A stretch of 64,000 bases of DNA, taken from positions 1-64,000 of the forward strand of contig JBDTVU010000002.1 of NCBI GenBank assembly GCA_040007035.1. The letters run 5' to 3'. The notes below the pieces were generated by a model, which saw nothing but the letters and a program-made list of their open reading frames with translations, ran no database searches and was not told where the DNA came from. Position 1 is the stretch's first letter. The number at the start of each line of letters is the position of its first letter. The DNA is from CAIWHR01 sp040007035 (GTDB taxonomy: Bacteria; Pseudomonadota; Gammaproteobacteria; Burkholderiales; Casimicrobiaceae). The translations under genes and the position numbers were made by a program. Below, one piece after another: positions 49,932-60,659 of this stretch.

Positions 49932-50624
49932 TCAATCGACCACCAGCAGGTGCACCCGGTACGGGCCGTGCGCGCCGAGCACGAGGGTCTGCTCGATGTC
50001 GCCGGTTCGCGACGGACCGGAGATCATGTTGATCGCGCGCGGGACGCTGCCGCGCTCGCGGCGGATCAGCGCGAACGCCTCTTCCATGCCGGACACGACG
50101 CGGTCGGGGCGGACGACGGCGATCCAGGTGTCGGGCAGCAGCGTGGTCGCCGTCGGCGTGTCGGCGCCGGACAGCACGACGATCGTCCCGGTTTCGGCGA
50201 TCGCGCAGAACGAGCCGGTGATGCCGAGCCGGTCGTCGCCGACGGTGGGCCGGCTCTCGATCTCGAGTCCCGCACCGGCCCAATCGAGGTCGGCAAACTC
50301 CGGCCAGCAGACGCCTCGGTGCGACTTCTGCGTCGCGATCATCGGCGGCAGCGCGAGCCCGTCGACATAGCGGACGACGGCCGCCGGAATCTCGCGACGG
50401 TCGGCGAGACGTTCGACGGTGCTCGCCATGTCGGTGGCGCGCTGCATCAAGCGAAGCACGAGGTCGGTCGGCATCGCCGGGCGCGGACCGTGCGCGTGCG
50501 CAGCCATGTAGGCATCGGCCGCGGTGCGCGCGGCTTCGCGGTCGCCGGCTTTGCCAAGCGCCTTGCGCACGCCTGCGAGCATCGCCTCGCGCGCGGCGCG
50601 GTTGTCGTCGAGCGAAGTCGCCAT
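49932..50624 (-). CDS. lutC: Lactate utilisation protein C
   Basis: A 230-residue LutC/YkgG-family protein, one of three components that oxidise L-lactate to pyruvate in the LutABC system. Features are GITGSFCAIAETGTIVVLSG, TLLPDTWIAVVRPDRVV and SGPSRTGDIEQTLVLGAHGP. Its ATG at 50624 shares one base with the aminotransferase stop (TGATG). It follows lutA, lutB and the aminotransferase, so the lut operon here contains one extra enzyme. The exact biochemical task of LutC is not settled in the family. Confidence 0.92.
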   Translation of the reverse strand: MATSLDDNRAAREAMLAGVRKALGKAGDREAARTAADAYMAAHAHGPRPAMPTDLVLRLMQRATDMASTVERLADRREIPAAVVRYVDGLALPPMIATQKSHRGVCWPEFADLDWAGAGLEIESRPTVGDDRLGITGSFCAIAETGTIVVLSGADTPTATTLLPDTWIAVVRPDRVVSGMEEAFALIRRERGSVPRAINMISGPSRTGDIEQTLVLGAHGPYRVHLLVVD

Positions 50625-51868
50625 CACGCGCCCCCCTGTTTCAGGTGCCGCCGCACGAACGCGTCCATCCGGGCGACGCCGTCGTGGATCGCGGCCGGCG
50701 ACGCAGCGTAGGAAAAACGGATGTGCTGGCCGTCGCCCGGCACGCGGCGGCCGAAATGGATGTCGGCCAGCACCGCGATACCGGCCTCGGTCAAGAGCCG
50801 CTTGCGGAACGCCTCGGAATCGGCGCAGCCGGTGATCCGGCACGCCTCGGTGACGTTGGGCCACGCGTAGAACGCGCCCCCCGGCACCCGGCAACTGACG
50901 CCGGGGACGGTGTTGAGCAAGCCGACGATCAGGTCCCGCCGCTCGAGGAAGCTCGCCCGCATCGCGTCGGCGGCGTCCTGCGGCCCGGTGATCGCCTCGA
51001 CCGCCGCCCATTGCGAAATCTGCGACGCGCAGGAATCGGTGTTGGTGATCCAGCGGGTGAACACCGGCGCCAGCGCGCGATTCGCCGCATAGCCGATCCG
51101 CCAGCCGGTCATCGCCCACGTCTTCGACGCACCGTCGCAGACGATCGTCCGCTCGAGCATCCCGGGCCGACTCGCCAGCGTGTCGAACGTGCCGGCGTAC
51201 GCCAGCCGCGAATAGATCTCATCGGCGAACACCCAGACCTGCGGATGACGGGCGAGGATCGCCGCGATCGCGTCGAGGTCGGTCGCCTGCAGCATCCCGC
51301 CGGTCGGGTTGTGCGGCGTGTTGAGGATCAGCAGCTTCGTCGCCGGCGTGATCTTCGCCTCGAGCTCCGCCGGGTCGAAGGCGAAGTCGCGCGACTCGCG
51401 CAGGTAGATCGGCACCGGCACGGCGCCGTTGGCGAGGATCTGCGACTCGTAGATCGGGAATCCCGGCACCGGGTAGATGACCTCGTCGCCGGCGCCGTAG
51501 TCGGTGACCGAGGCGATCGTATACGCGATGAACGGCTTGGCGCCGGCGCCGACGACGACGTCCTCGGGACGGAAGGTCAGCCCGCGGCGCGTGCCGAGGT
51601 CGTGCGCCGCCGCAGCGCGGAGCTCGTCGATGCCGGCCGACGGCGTGTAGCCATGACGCTTCGCCTTGATCGCCGCGATGCCGGCCTTCTGCACGTTCGG
51701 CGGTGTCGGGAAGTCGGGCTGCCCGATGCAGAACGACACGATGTCGCGGCCCTCGCGGACGAGCGCGTTGACCTCGGCCAGCACGACGAATGCGTTCTCG
51801 GTGCCGAGCGCTTCGGCGCGGCGCGAGAGCTTCGGCGCCGTTTGCGGCGGTTCGTGCGGGGCGTTCAT
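50624..51868 (-). CDS. PLP-dependent aminotransferase, class I/II (embedded between lutB and lutC)
   Basis: A 414-residue fold-type I aminotransferase. PLP residues: the Schiff-base Lys is K249 in CDGASKTWAMTGWRIGYA, the Asp/Tyr pair is FADEIYSRL, and LNTPHNPTGG holds the cofactor Asn. The N-terminal EGRDIVSFCIGQPDFPTPPN and GYTPSAGIDELR are typical of aspartate/alanine-type enzymes. The substrate is not readable. It overlaps both neighbours (ATGA with lutB, TGATG with lutC), so it belongs to the lactate operon. Transamination of the pyruvate product, giving alanine, is the natural inference. Confidence 0.9.
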   Translation of the reverse strand: MNAPHEPPQTAPKLSRRAEALGTENAFVVLAEVNALVREGRDIVSFCIGQPDFPTPPNVQKAGIAAIKAKRHGYTPSAGIDELRAAAAHDLGTRRGLTFRPEDVVVGAGAKPFIAYTIASVTDYGAGDEVIYPVPGFPIYESQILANGAVPVPIYLRESRDFAFDPAELEAKITPATKLLILNTPHNPTGGMLQATDLDAIAAILARHPQVWVFADEIYSRLAYAGTFDTLASRPGMLERTIVCDGASKTWAMTGWRIGYAANRALAPVFTRWITNTDSCASQISQWAAVEAITGPQDAADAMRASFLERRDLIVGLLNTVPGVSCRVPGGAFYAWPNVTEACRITGCADSEAFRKRLLTEAGIAVLADIHFGRRVPGDGQHIRFSYAASPAAIHDGVARMDAFVRRHLKQGGA

Positions 51869-53274
51869 GCCGACTTGCGCTCGCGATAGAGCGCGCGGAA
51901 CGTGCGCCCGGCGGGCGCGGGGAAATCCCGGCCGTCGGTCCAGCCGGCGCCCACCGGCAGCCGGTGAATCATGCCATCGCCGCCGCCCATCCACTTCAGC
52001 ACGCGCGCGCCGACGCTGGCGCCCAGCGCATACAGCATCGGCCGCCGCGCGACCCACGCCCAGAGCTTCAGCGCGGCGCGCTCGGACCACGGCCGCAGCC
52101 CCTGCTCGAACGCCTGCTCACGGAGCTTGCGCTGCAGGTCGGGCAGCGGGATCCGCACCGGGCAGACGACGCCGCACTGGTTGCACATCGTCGACGCCGC
52201 AGGCAGCTCCTGCGCGTTCTCGAGACCGACGTACATCGGCGTCAGGATCGAGCCGATCGGCCCCGGATAGACCCAGCCGTACGAATGGCCGCCGACGTTC
52301 TGGTAGACGGGGCAGTGGTTCATGCAGGCGCCGCAGCGGATGCAGCGCAGCGCGTCGCGCAGCTCGCTGCCGAGCACCTTGGTGCGGCCGCTGTCGACGA
52401 TGATGAAGTACATGTGCTCGGCGCCGTGGAACTCGCCCTCGCCCTTCGGCCCGGTCAGGAAGTCGACGTAGTTCGAGATCGACTGGCCCGTCGACGACCG
52501 CGGCAGCAGGCGCATCAGCGTCGCCACGTCCTCGAGTGTGGGCACGATCTTCTCGATGCCCGAGATCGCGACGTGGACTTTCGGCAGCGTCGTCGTCAGC
52601 GTCGCATTGCCCTCGTTGGTGACCAGCACGACGGAGCCCGTCTCGGCGACGAAGAAGTTGCCGCCGGAGATGCCCATGTCGGCGGTGAGATAGTGCTGGC
52701 GCAGCACGCCGCGCGCTTCGAGGCAGAGCTCCTCGATGACGGTCTTCACCGGCGTTCCGTGCGCCTTGTGGAAGAGTTCGGCGACCTCCTCCTTCGACTT
52801 GTGCAGCGCCGGGCCGATGATGTGCGACGGCGGCTCGTAATCGTTGATCTGCAGGATGTATTCGCCGAGGTCCGTCTCGACGACCGTCATCCCGGCCGCC
52901 TCGATCGCGTGGTCGAGCGCCGACTCCTCGGACACCATCGACTTCGACTTGATGATCTTCTTCACCGCGTGCCTGGCGGCGATCCCGAGCACCAGTGCGT
53001 TGACGTCGTCCGGCGTCGGCGCCCACAGCACCGTCGCCCCGCGTGCGATGGCGTTGCGCTCGAACGTCTCCAGCCAGACATCGAGCTCGTCGAGCGCGCG
53101 GTCGCGGATCGCCTTGGCGGCGTCGCGGGTGCCCTCGAAGTCGTCCAGCTCCACCAGCGACGCGCGGCGGTGGGCGACGAACTTCCCCTGCATCTTCTTC
53201 AGGTTGAACTGGAGCCGCTCGTCGTTCAGCTTGACGTGCGCGCGCTCCTTGAAGTGCATCGACGCTACCTGCAT
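51865..53274 (-). CDS. lutB: Lactate utilisation Fe-S protein B
   Basis: A 469-residue LutB/LldF-family iron-sulfur protein of the L-lactate oxidation complex. The N-terminal LUD domain (about 60-290) has GGNFFVAETGSVVLVTNEGN. Ferredoxin ligands are CIRCGACMNHCPVYQ and CNQCGVVCPVRIPL. A C-terminal helical region ends RTFRALYRERKSA. The start is ATG at 53274 (MQVASMHF); a second ATG at 53259 is possible. The open frame beyond runs into the lutA gap without family sequence. 88 bases separate it from lutA. Confidence 0.93.
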   Translation of the reverse strand: MQVASMHFKERAHVKLNDERLQFNLKKMQGKFVAHRRASLVELDDFEGTRDAAKAIRDRALDELDVWLETFERNAIARGATVLWAPTPDDVNALVLGIAARHAVKKIIKSKSMVSEESALDHAIEAAGMTVVETDLGEYILQINDYEPPSHIIGPALHKSKEEVAELFHKAHGTPVKTVIEELCLEARGVLRQHYLTADMGISGGNFFVAETGSVVLVTNEGNATLTTTLPKVHVAISGIEKIVPTLEDVATLMRLLPRSSTGQSISNYVDFLTGPKGEGEFHGAEHMYFIIVDSGRTKVLGSELRDALRCIRCGACMNHCPVYQNVGGHSYGWVYPGPIGSILTPMYVGLENAQELPAASTMCNQCGVVCPVRIPLPDLQRKLREQAFEQGLRPWSERAALKLWAWVARRPMLYALGASVGARVLKWMGGGDGMIHRLPVGAGWTDGRDFPAPAGRTFRALYRERKSA

Positions 53275-53362
53275 CGCTACCCCTGGCTGACCATTTCTGC
53301 CGCTTCGACCGGCGGCGTCACCGGCGACACACCGCCGTCGCCACTGCCGAGCCGCCCGCGGC

Positions 53363-54094
53363 TCAGGACTTCGCCTTTCCCGCCAGCACTTCCGCCACGT
53401 GCAGCACCTTCGTCTTCGTGTCCCCGCGGCGCCGCAGCCGGCCCTCGATGTTGAGCATGCAGCCGAGATCGCCGAGCACCACGGCGTCGGCGCCGGTGGC
53501 AACGATATCCTGGCACTTGTTGTCCGCCATCCGCGTCGATATCTCGCCGAACTTGATCGAGAACGTCCCGCCGAAGCCGCAGCAGACCTCGGACCCCGGC
53601 AGCTCCTTCAGCGCGAGGCCGGGCACCTTCGCCAGCAGCGCCCGCGGCTGCGCCTTGATGCCCATCTCGCGCAGGCCGGCGCAGGAGTCGTGGTAGGTGA
53701 TCGTGCCGTCGTAGCGGCCCGGAACGCGGTCGAGCTTCAGCACGTTGACGAGGAAATCGGTGAGCTCGTGCGTCTTCGCCGCGAGCGCCTCGACCCGTTT
53801 CAGCATCGCCGGGTCGTCGTCGAACAGGTGCGGGTAGTGGGTCCGGATCATCCCGCTGCAGGATCCCGATGGCGCGACGAGGTAGTCGCAGCCCTCGAAC
53901 TCGGCGACCACCTTCGCGGCGAGCGCCTGCGCGTCGGCGCGGTCGCCGGAGTTGTACGCCGGCTGGCCGCAGCAGGTTTGCCCGGGCGGAACAACGACCT
54001 CGGCGCCGCCGGCCTCGAGCAGCTCGATCGCGGCGAAACCGACCGATGGCCGCATCAGATCGACGAGACAAGTGACGAAAAGACCTACGCGCAT
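53363..54094 (-). CDS. lutA: Lactate utilisation Fe-S protein A
   Basis: A 243-residue CCG-domain protein, LutA/LldE family. Two cysteine-rich CCG motifs are seen: PPGQTCCGQPAYN with SGSCSGM, and YHDSCAGLRE with VCCGFGGTFSIKF. These bind the iron-sulfur centres that accept electrons from lactate in the complex with LutB. It is the first gene of the lut run and starts 77 bases after the nuoN stop on the same strand. No dedicated LutR-type regulator is seen nearby. Confidence 0.94.
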   Translation of the reverse strand: MRVGLFVTCLVDLMRPSVGFAAIELLEAGGAEVVVPPGQTCCGQPAYNSGDRADAQALAAKVVAEFEGCDYLVAPSGSCSGMIRTHYPHLFDDDPAMLKRVEALAAKTHELTDFLVNVLKLDRVPGRYDGTITYHDSCAGLREMGIKAQPRALLAKVPGLALKELPGSEVCCGFGGTFSIKFGEISTRMADNKCQDIVATGADAVVLGDLGCMLNIEGRLRRRGDTKTKVLHVAEVLAGKAKS

Positions 54095-54116
54095 GTCAGG
54101 GACGGGTTACGGCGGG

Positions 54117-54131
54117 GCGGCGAAGCGCCGC
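54117..54131. terminator. Short stem-loop between nuoN and lutA
   Basis: GCGGCG and CGCCGC pair around AAG in the 77-base gap between nuoN and lutA. It could attenuate read-through from the nuo operon. The stem is only six bases and no T-run follows, so support is weak. Confidence 0.25.
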
Positions 54132-54171
54132 GGTCGGCAAATGTTAGCACGGTGCCGTAGGGCCCACTCCG

Positions 54172-55620
54172 CTAAAGGAAACCGGAATGCACCAGCGCCA
54201 CGACGCACCAGCCCATCAGCTGCTGCGGGAAGATGCCGAGCGCCAGGATGGCAAGGCCGTTGGCCGACAGCAGGACGCCGCTGTCGCCGCGGGCGACGAT
54301 CGGCACCGTGTCGACCGGATCGTCGAAATACATCAGCTTGACCACCCGCAGGTAGTAGAACGCGCCGATCAGCGACGCCATCACGGCGACCACGGCCAGC
54401 CAGACGAAACCCTGCTGGACGACCGCCTGGATCACCGCGAACTTGGCGTAGAAGCCGACGGTCGGCGGCACGCCGGCGAGCGAGAACATCACCAGCAGCA
54501 TGATGAACGCCCACCACGGCGAGCGCTGGTTGAGGCCGCGCAAGTCGTTGAGGCGGTCCGCCTCGAAGCCCTCGCGCGAGAGCAGCAGCACGATGCCGAA
54601 CGCGGCGAGGCTGGTCAGCACGTAGGCGATCGAGTAGAACATTGCCGCCGAGAAGCCGTTGGGGTCGGCGGCGACGAAGCCCAGCAGCATGAAGCCCATG
54701 TTGGCGATCGTCGAGTAGGCGAGCATCCGCTTGACGCTCGTCTGCGCGATCGCGACCAGGTTGCCGAGGATCATCGACAGCAGCGACAGCACCATCAGCA
54801 TTCCCTGCCAGTCGAACTCGAGCCCGCCGAGCGCGACGGCGAGCATCCGCAGCGTGATCGCGAATGCCGCGAGCTTCGGCGCGGTGCCGATCAGCAGCGT
54901 CACAGGCGTAGGCGCGCCCTCGTAAACGTCGGGCACCCACATGTGGTAGGGCACGACGCCGAGCTTGAACGCCAGCCCCGACACGATGAACACCAGCCCG
55001 AACAGCAGCAACGTGCGGTTGCCCTGCCCCGACAGCACGCTGCCCGCCACCTGCTCGAGGTCGAGCGATCCGGTCGCGCCGTAGACCATCGACATCCCGT
55101 AGAGCAGCATGCCCGACGCCAGCGCGCCGAGCACGAAATACTTCATCGCCGCCTCCGACGCCTGCTTCGACGTCCGGTGCATGGCGACCATCGCATACAG
55201 CGACAGCGCCTGCAGCTCGAGCCCCATGTACAGCGTGATGAAGCTGTGCGCCGAGATCATCACCATCATCCCGAGCAGCGCCGTGAGTGCCAGCACGAAC
55301 GTCTCGCCGCGGAAGAGCCGGCGCGCAGCGAAATATCCGCGCCCGTAGAAGAGCATCAGCGACACCGCGAGGCTGCTGACCAGCTTCAGCAGGTCCGATA
55401 CCGCGTCGCCGACGACCAGCCCGTTAAACGCCAGCACCGGCTCGCGCTGCATCGTCGCCACTGTGGCCAACGCGCAGCCGGCGAGCGCGGCCTGCGCCAG
55501 CCAGTACGCGACATGCCGGCGCGCGTCGGACAGGAACGCGTCGACGAGCAGGATCGTGCAGGCCGCCGCCAGCAGCAGCGCCTCGGGCAGCACGGGCAGC
55601 AGCGTGAAGGTCGTCGTCAT
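54172..55620 (-). CDS. nuoN: NADH-quinone oxidoreductase subunit N
   Basis: A 482-residue membrane subunit of Complex I, one of three antiporter-like proton-pumping chains. Family blocks: AHSFITLYMGLELQALSLYA, FKLGVVPYHMWVPDVYEGAP (pathway Lys), TSVKRMLAYSTIANMGFMLLG and PPTVGFYAKFAVIQAVV. About 14 helices. The ATG at 55620 (MTTTFTLLP) is used; the open frame beyond lies within nuoM and lacks membrane sequence. Last nuo gene; no downstream nuo-associated small gene is found before lutA. Confidence 0.96.
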   Translation of the reverse strand: MTTTFTLLPVLPEALLLAAACTILLVDAFLSDARRHVAYWLAQAALAGCALATVATMQREPVLAFNGLVVGDAVSDLLKLVSSLAVSLMLFYGRGYFAARRLFRGETFVLALTALLGMMVMISAHSFITLYMGLELQALSLYAMVAMHRTSKQASEAAMKYFVLGALASGMLLYGMSMVYGATGSLDLEQVAGSVLSGQGNRTLLLFGLVFIVSGLAFKLGVVPYHMWVPDVYEGAPTPVTLLIGTAPKLAAFAITLRMLAVALGGLEFDWQGMLMVLSLLSMILGNLVAIAQTSVKRMLAYSTIANMGFMLLGFVAADPNGFSAAMFYSIAYVLTSLAAFGIVLLLSREGFEADRLNDLRGLNQRSPWWAFIMLLVMFSLAGVPPTVGFYAKFAVIQAVVQQGFVWLAVVAVMASLIGAFYYLRVVKLMYFDDPVDTVPIVARGDSGVLLSANGLAILALGIFPQQLMGWCVVALVHSGFL

Positions 55621-55631
55621 CGGTGCCGCCG

Positions 55632-57101
55632 TCACAGCTTGGACTTCGCGACGTGCGCGAGGAGGTCGGCGACCGACGCGTGCATCACGTCGACGAAGGG
55701 CTTCGGCCAGATGCCCATCGCCAGCACCAGCGCCGCCAGCGTCGCCAGCAGCCAAAACTCGCGGCGGCCGAGGTCGGCGAGCGCCCTGACCTCGTCATTG
55801 GCCACTGCCCCGAAGATCACCCGCTTGTACATCCACAGCGTGTACGCGGCGCCGAGGATCAGCGTGGTGGCGGCGAGGAAGCCGATCCAGAAGTTGACCT
55901 TGACCGCGGCGAGGATCACCAGGAACTCGCCGACGAAGCCGGACGTCGCCGGCAGCCCGGCGTTGGCCATCGCGAACAGCATCATGAACGCCGCGAACTT
56001 CGGCATCGTGTTCGCCACGCCGCCGTAGTCGGCGATCTGCCGGCTGTGCATCCGGTCGTACATCACGCCGACGCAGAGGAACATCGCCGCCGACACGAAG
56101 CCGTGCGAGATCATCTGCACCAACCCGCCCTCGACGCCGAGCTGGCTGAACATGAAGAAGCCGAGCGTGACGAAGCCCATGTGCGATATCGACGAGTAGG
56201 CGATCAGCTTCTTCATGTCGCCCTGCACCAGCGCGACGAAGCCGATGTAGACGACGGCGATCAGCGACAACGTGATGACGAAGCCGGACAGGTAGCGCGA
56301 CGCATCGGGCAGGATCGGCAGGATGAAGCGGACGAAGCCGTAGGCGCCGATCTTCAGCGTGATCGCCGCCAGGATCACCGAGCCGCCGGTCGGCGCCTCG
56401 ACGTGCGCGTCCGGCAACCAGGTGTGGACCGGCCACATCGGCACCTTGACCCCGAAGGCGAGGAAGAAGGCGACGAACAGCATGAGCTGCACGTCGAGCG
56501 CCAGCGGCACCCGGTACCAGTCGAGGATCTCGAACGTCCCCGACACCGCGTACAGGTAGATCAGCGCCACCAGCATCAGCAGCGAGCCCAGCAGCGTGTA
56601 GAGGACGAACTTGACCGCCGCGTAGACCCGCCGCGGACCGCCCCACACCCCGATGATCAGGTACATCGGGATCAGCATCGCCTCGAAGAACACGTAGAAC
56701 AGCACGCCGTCGAGCGCGCAGAAGGCGCCGTTGATGAGGCCCGACTGGATCAGGAACGCGCCCATGTACTGCGCCACGCGGCTCTTGATCACCTCCCACG
56801 CCGACCACACGACGAGGAGCGTCATCAGGCTGTTGAGCAGCACGAACAGCATCGAGATGCCGTCGACGCCGAGGTGGTAATGCAGCGAGAACCGTGGCAC
56901 CCACTCGCCGAACTCGACGAACTGCATCGCCGAACTGCGGGCGTCGAAGTGCAGCCACAGCGGCAGCGTGACGAGGAAGCCGACGAGCGCGCCGATGAGC
57001 GCAATCCAGCGCGTAGACGCGGCGTCGCGGTCGCGGCCGACGGCGAACACGGCGAGGCCGCCGACGATCGGGACCCAGATGGCGAGGGAGAGGTACGGCA
57101 T
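55632..57101 (-). CDS. nuoM: NADH-quinone oxidoreductase subunit M
   Basis: A 489-residue antiporter-like Complex I subunit. Blocks: LGVDGISMLFVLLNSLMTLL, YVFFEAMLIPMYLIIGVWGG (Glu on the proton path), AFGVKVPMWPVHTWLPDAHV and MKKLIAYSSISHMGFVTLGF. It starts at ATG 57101, ten bases after nuoL, and ends eleven bases before nuoN. Nothing unusual in length. Confidence 0.97.
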   Translation of the reverse strand: MPYLSLAIWVPIVGGLAVFAVGRDRDAASTRWIALIGALVGFLVTLPLWLHFDARSSAMQFVEFGEWVPRFSLHYHLGVDGISMLFVLLNSLMTLLVVWSAWEVIKSRVAQYMGAFLIQSGLINGAFCALDGVLFYVFFEAMLIPMYLIIGVWGGPRRVYAAVKFVLYTLLGSLLMLVALIYLYAVSGTFEILDWYRVPLALDVQLMLFVAFFLAFGVKVPMWPVHTWLPDAHVEAPTGGSVILAAITLKIGAYGFVRFILPILPDASRYLSGFVITLSLIAVVYIGFVALVQGDMKKLIAYSSISHMGFVTLGFFMFSQLGVEGGLVQMISHGFVSAAMFLCVGVMYDRMHSRQIADYGGVANTMPKFAAFMMLFAMANAGLPATSGFVGEFLVILAAVKVNFWIGFLAATTLILGAAYTLWMYKRVIFGAVANDEVRALADLGRREFWLLATLAALVLAMGIWPKPFVDVMHASVADLLAHVAKSKL

Positions 57102-57111
57102 CGTCGTCGCT

Positions 57112-59148
<2,037 letters not shown>

Positions 59149-59155
59149 GGCGCGG

Positions 59156-59479
59156 TCAGCCCTTCAGCCGGTCGAGGTCCTCGACGTCGATCGAGCCGAC
59201 GTTGCGGAACAGCAGCACCAGGATCGCGAGCCCGATCGCCGACTCGGCGGCGGCGACCGTCAGGATGAAGAACACGAACACCTGCCCGGCGATGTCGTCC
59301 CGGAACGACGAGAACGCGATGAAGTTCATGTTGACGGCGAGCAGCATCAGCTCGATCGCCATCAGCAAAATGATCACGTTCTTCCGGTTGAGGAAGATGC
59401 CGGCCATGCTGATCGCGAACAGGATCGCGCCCAGCACGAGGTAGTGCGACAGCGTCGGCGCCGTGGTGAGGAATGCCAA
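59156..59479 (-). CDS. nuoK: NADH-quinone oxidoreductase subunit K (TTG start)
   Basis: A 107-residue three-helix subunit of Complex I. The core LSHYLVLGAILFAISMAGIF, NVIILLMAIELMLLAVNMNF (path Glu) and TVAAAESAIGLAILVLLFRN is fully conserved in appearance. The best start is TTG at 59479, giving MAFLTTAPTLSHY, with AGGGAG about seven bases upstream; no ATG precedes the first helix. 61 bases separate it from nuoJ. Confidence 0.94.
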   Translation of the reverse strand: MAFLTTAPTLSHYLVLGAILFAISMAGIFLNRKNVIILLMAIELMLLAVNMNFIAFSSFRDDIAGQVFVFFILTVAAAESAIGLAILVLLFRNVGSIDVEDLDRLKG

Positions 59480-59540
59480 CCGTTTCTCCCTGCGTTTCGT
59501 ATCCGCCGTGCCCGCGCGTCGCGGGTCGGCCCCGTTTGTT

Positions 59541-60149
59541 CTAGCCCTGCTCCCGCTTCTCCGACGGCACTTGCACGATCCGCAGGCGGTCCTTCGCCCG
59601 CACCTTCACCTGCGCGCCCGGATCCTGGTACTTCGTCTCCCGGCGCCGGCGATGCGTCAGCGCGATCGCGGCGATGATCGCCACCAGCAGCACCACGGCG
59701 GCGATCTCGAACGGATAGACGTAATCGGTGTACAGCACCGCCCCCAGCGCGCGCGTGTTGCCGCCGGCCAGCGCCGCCGTGCCGGCCGCGACCGTCGCCG
59801 GCGCCGCCCGGCTGCCGACGATCACCAGCGCCATCTCGACTAACACCAGCACGCCGATCGTCGCGCCGACGGGCAGGTAGCTCCTGAACTGCGAGCGCAG
59901 ACTGTCGAAGTTGACGTCGAGCATCATCACGACGAACAGGAACAGCACCATCACCGCGCCGACGTAGACCAGCACCAGCGCGATGGCGAGGAACTCGGCA
60001 CGCAGCATCAGCCAGTGGGCGGCGGCGGTGAAGAACGCCAGCACCAGCCACAGCGCCGAATGCACCGGGTTGCGCGAGGTGACCACGCGCAGCGCCGCGA
60101 ACACGAGGATCGCGGCGAAGAAGTAGAACAGCGCAGCCTGGGTGTTCAT
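59541..60149 (-). CDS. nuoJ: NADH-quinone oxidoreductase subunit J
   Basis: A 202-residue Complex I membrane subunit with five helices. Blocks: ALRVVTSRNPVHSALWLVLA, LMLRAEFLAIALVLVYVGAV (the pi-bulge helix) and MVLFLFVVMMLDVN. The C-terminal tail (RRRRETKYQDPGAQVKVRAK) is cytoplasmic and charged. ATG at 60149; the frame upstream overlaps nuoI and lacks family sequence. Confidence 0.95.
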   Translation of the reverse strand: MNTQAALFYFFAAILVFAALRVVTSRNPVHSALWLVLAFFTAAAHWLMLRAEFLAIALVLVYVGAVMVLFLFVVMMLDVNFDSLRSQFRSYLPVGATIGVLVLVEMALVIVGSRAAPATVAAGTAALAGGNTRALGAVLYTDYVYPFEIAAVVLLVAIIAAIALTHRRRRETKYQDPGAQVKVRAKDRLRIVQVPSEKREQG

Positions 60150-60156
60150 CCGGGAC

Positions 60157-60648
60157 TCATCTGAAGGGGGCATCCTGCGCCCGGTCGGCGGCGATCTGCG
60201 CCTCGTAGCGATCGCCGACCGCCAGCAGCATTTCCTTCGTGTAGTAGAGGTCGCCGCGCTTCTCGCCGTGGTATTCGAGGATCCGTGTCTCGACGATCGA
60301 GTCCACCGGGCAGCTCTCCTCGCAGAAGCCGCAGAAGATGCACTTGGTGAGGTCGATGTCGTAGCGCGTCGTCCGCCGGGTGCCGTCGGCACGCTGCTCG
60401 GACTCGATCGTGATCGCGAGCGCCGGGCACACCGCCTCGCACAGCTTGCAGGCGATGCAGCGCTCCTCGCCGTTCGGGTAGCGGCGCAGCGCGTGCAGGC
60501 CGCGGAAGCGCGGGCTCTGCGGCGTCTTCTCCTCCGGGAACTGGACGGTGATCTTGCGCACGAACATGTGGCGCCAGGTCAGCCGCAGCCCCTGCAGCAG
60601 CTCCAGCAGCAGCCAGGTGTTGAAGAATTCGCGGGTGCGCGCCAGCAT
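60157..60648 (-). CDS. nuoI: NADH-quinone oxidoreductase subunit I (two 4Fe-4S)
   Basis: A 163-residue peripheral-arm subunit carrying clusters N6a and N6b. Ligand motifs are CIACKLCEAVCP and CIFCGFCEESCPVDSI. The N-terminal amphipathic segment (LELLQGLRLTWRHMF) docks to the membrane arm. Start at ATG 60648; it follows nuoH by eleven bases and precedes nuoJ by seven. Confidence 0.96.
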   Translation of the reverse strand: MLARTREFFNTWLLLELLQGLRLTWRHMFVRKITVQFPEEKTPQSPRFRGLHALRRYPNGEERCIACKLCEAVCPALAITIESEQRADGTRRTTRYDIDLTKCIFCGFCEESCPVDSIVETRILEYHGEKRGDLYYTKEMLLAVGDRYEAQIAADRAQDAPFR

Positions 60649-60659
60649 CGTCGCCTCGC

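Noticed and set aside
51790..53454. Plus-strand frame of about 550 codons opposite lutB
   Set aside because: Antisense to a gene with intact Fe-S motifs; no ribosome binding site or recognisable domain.
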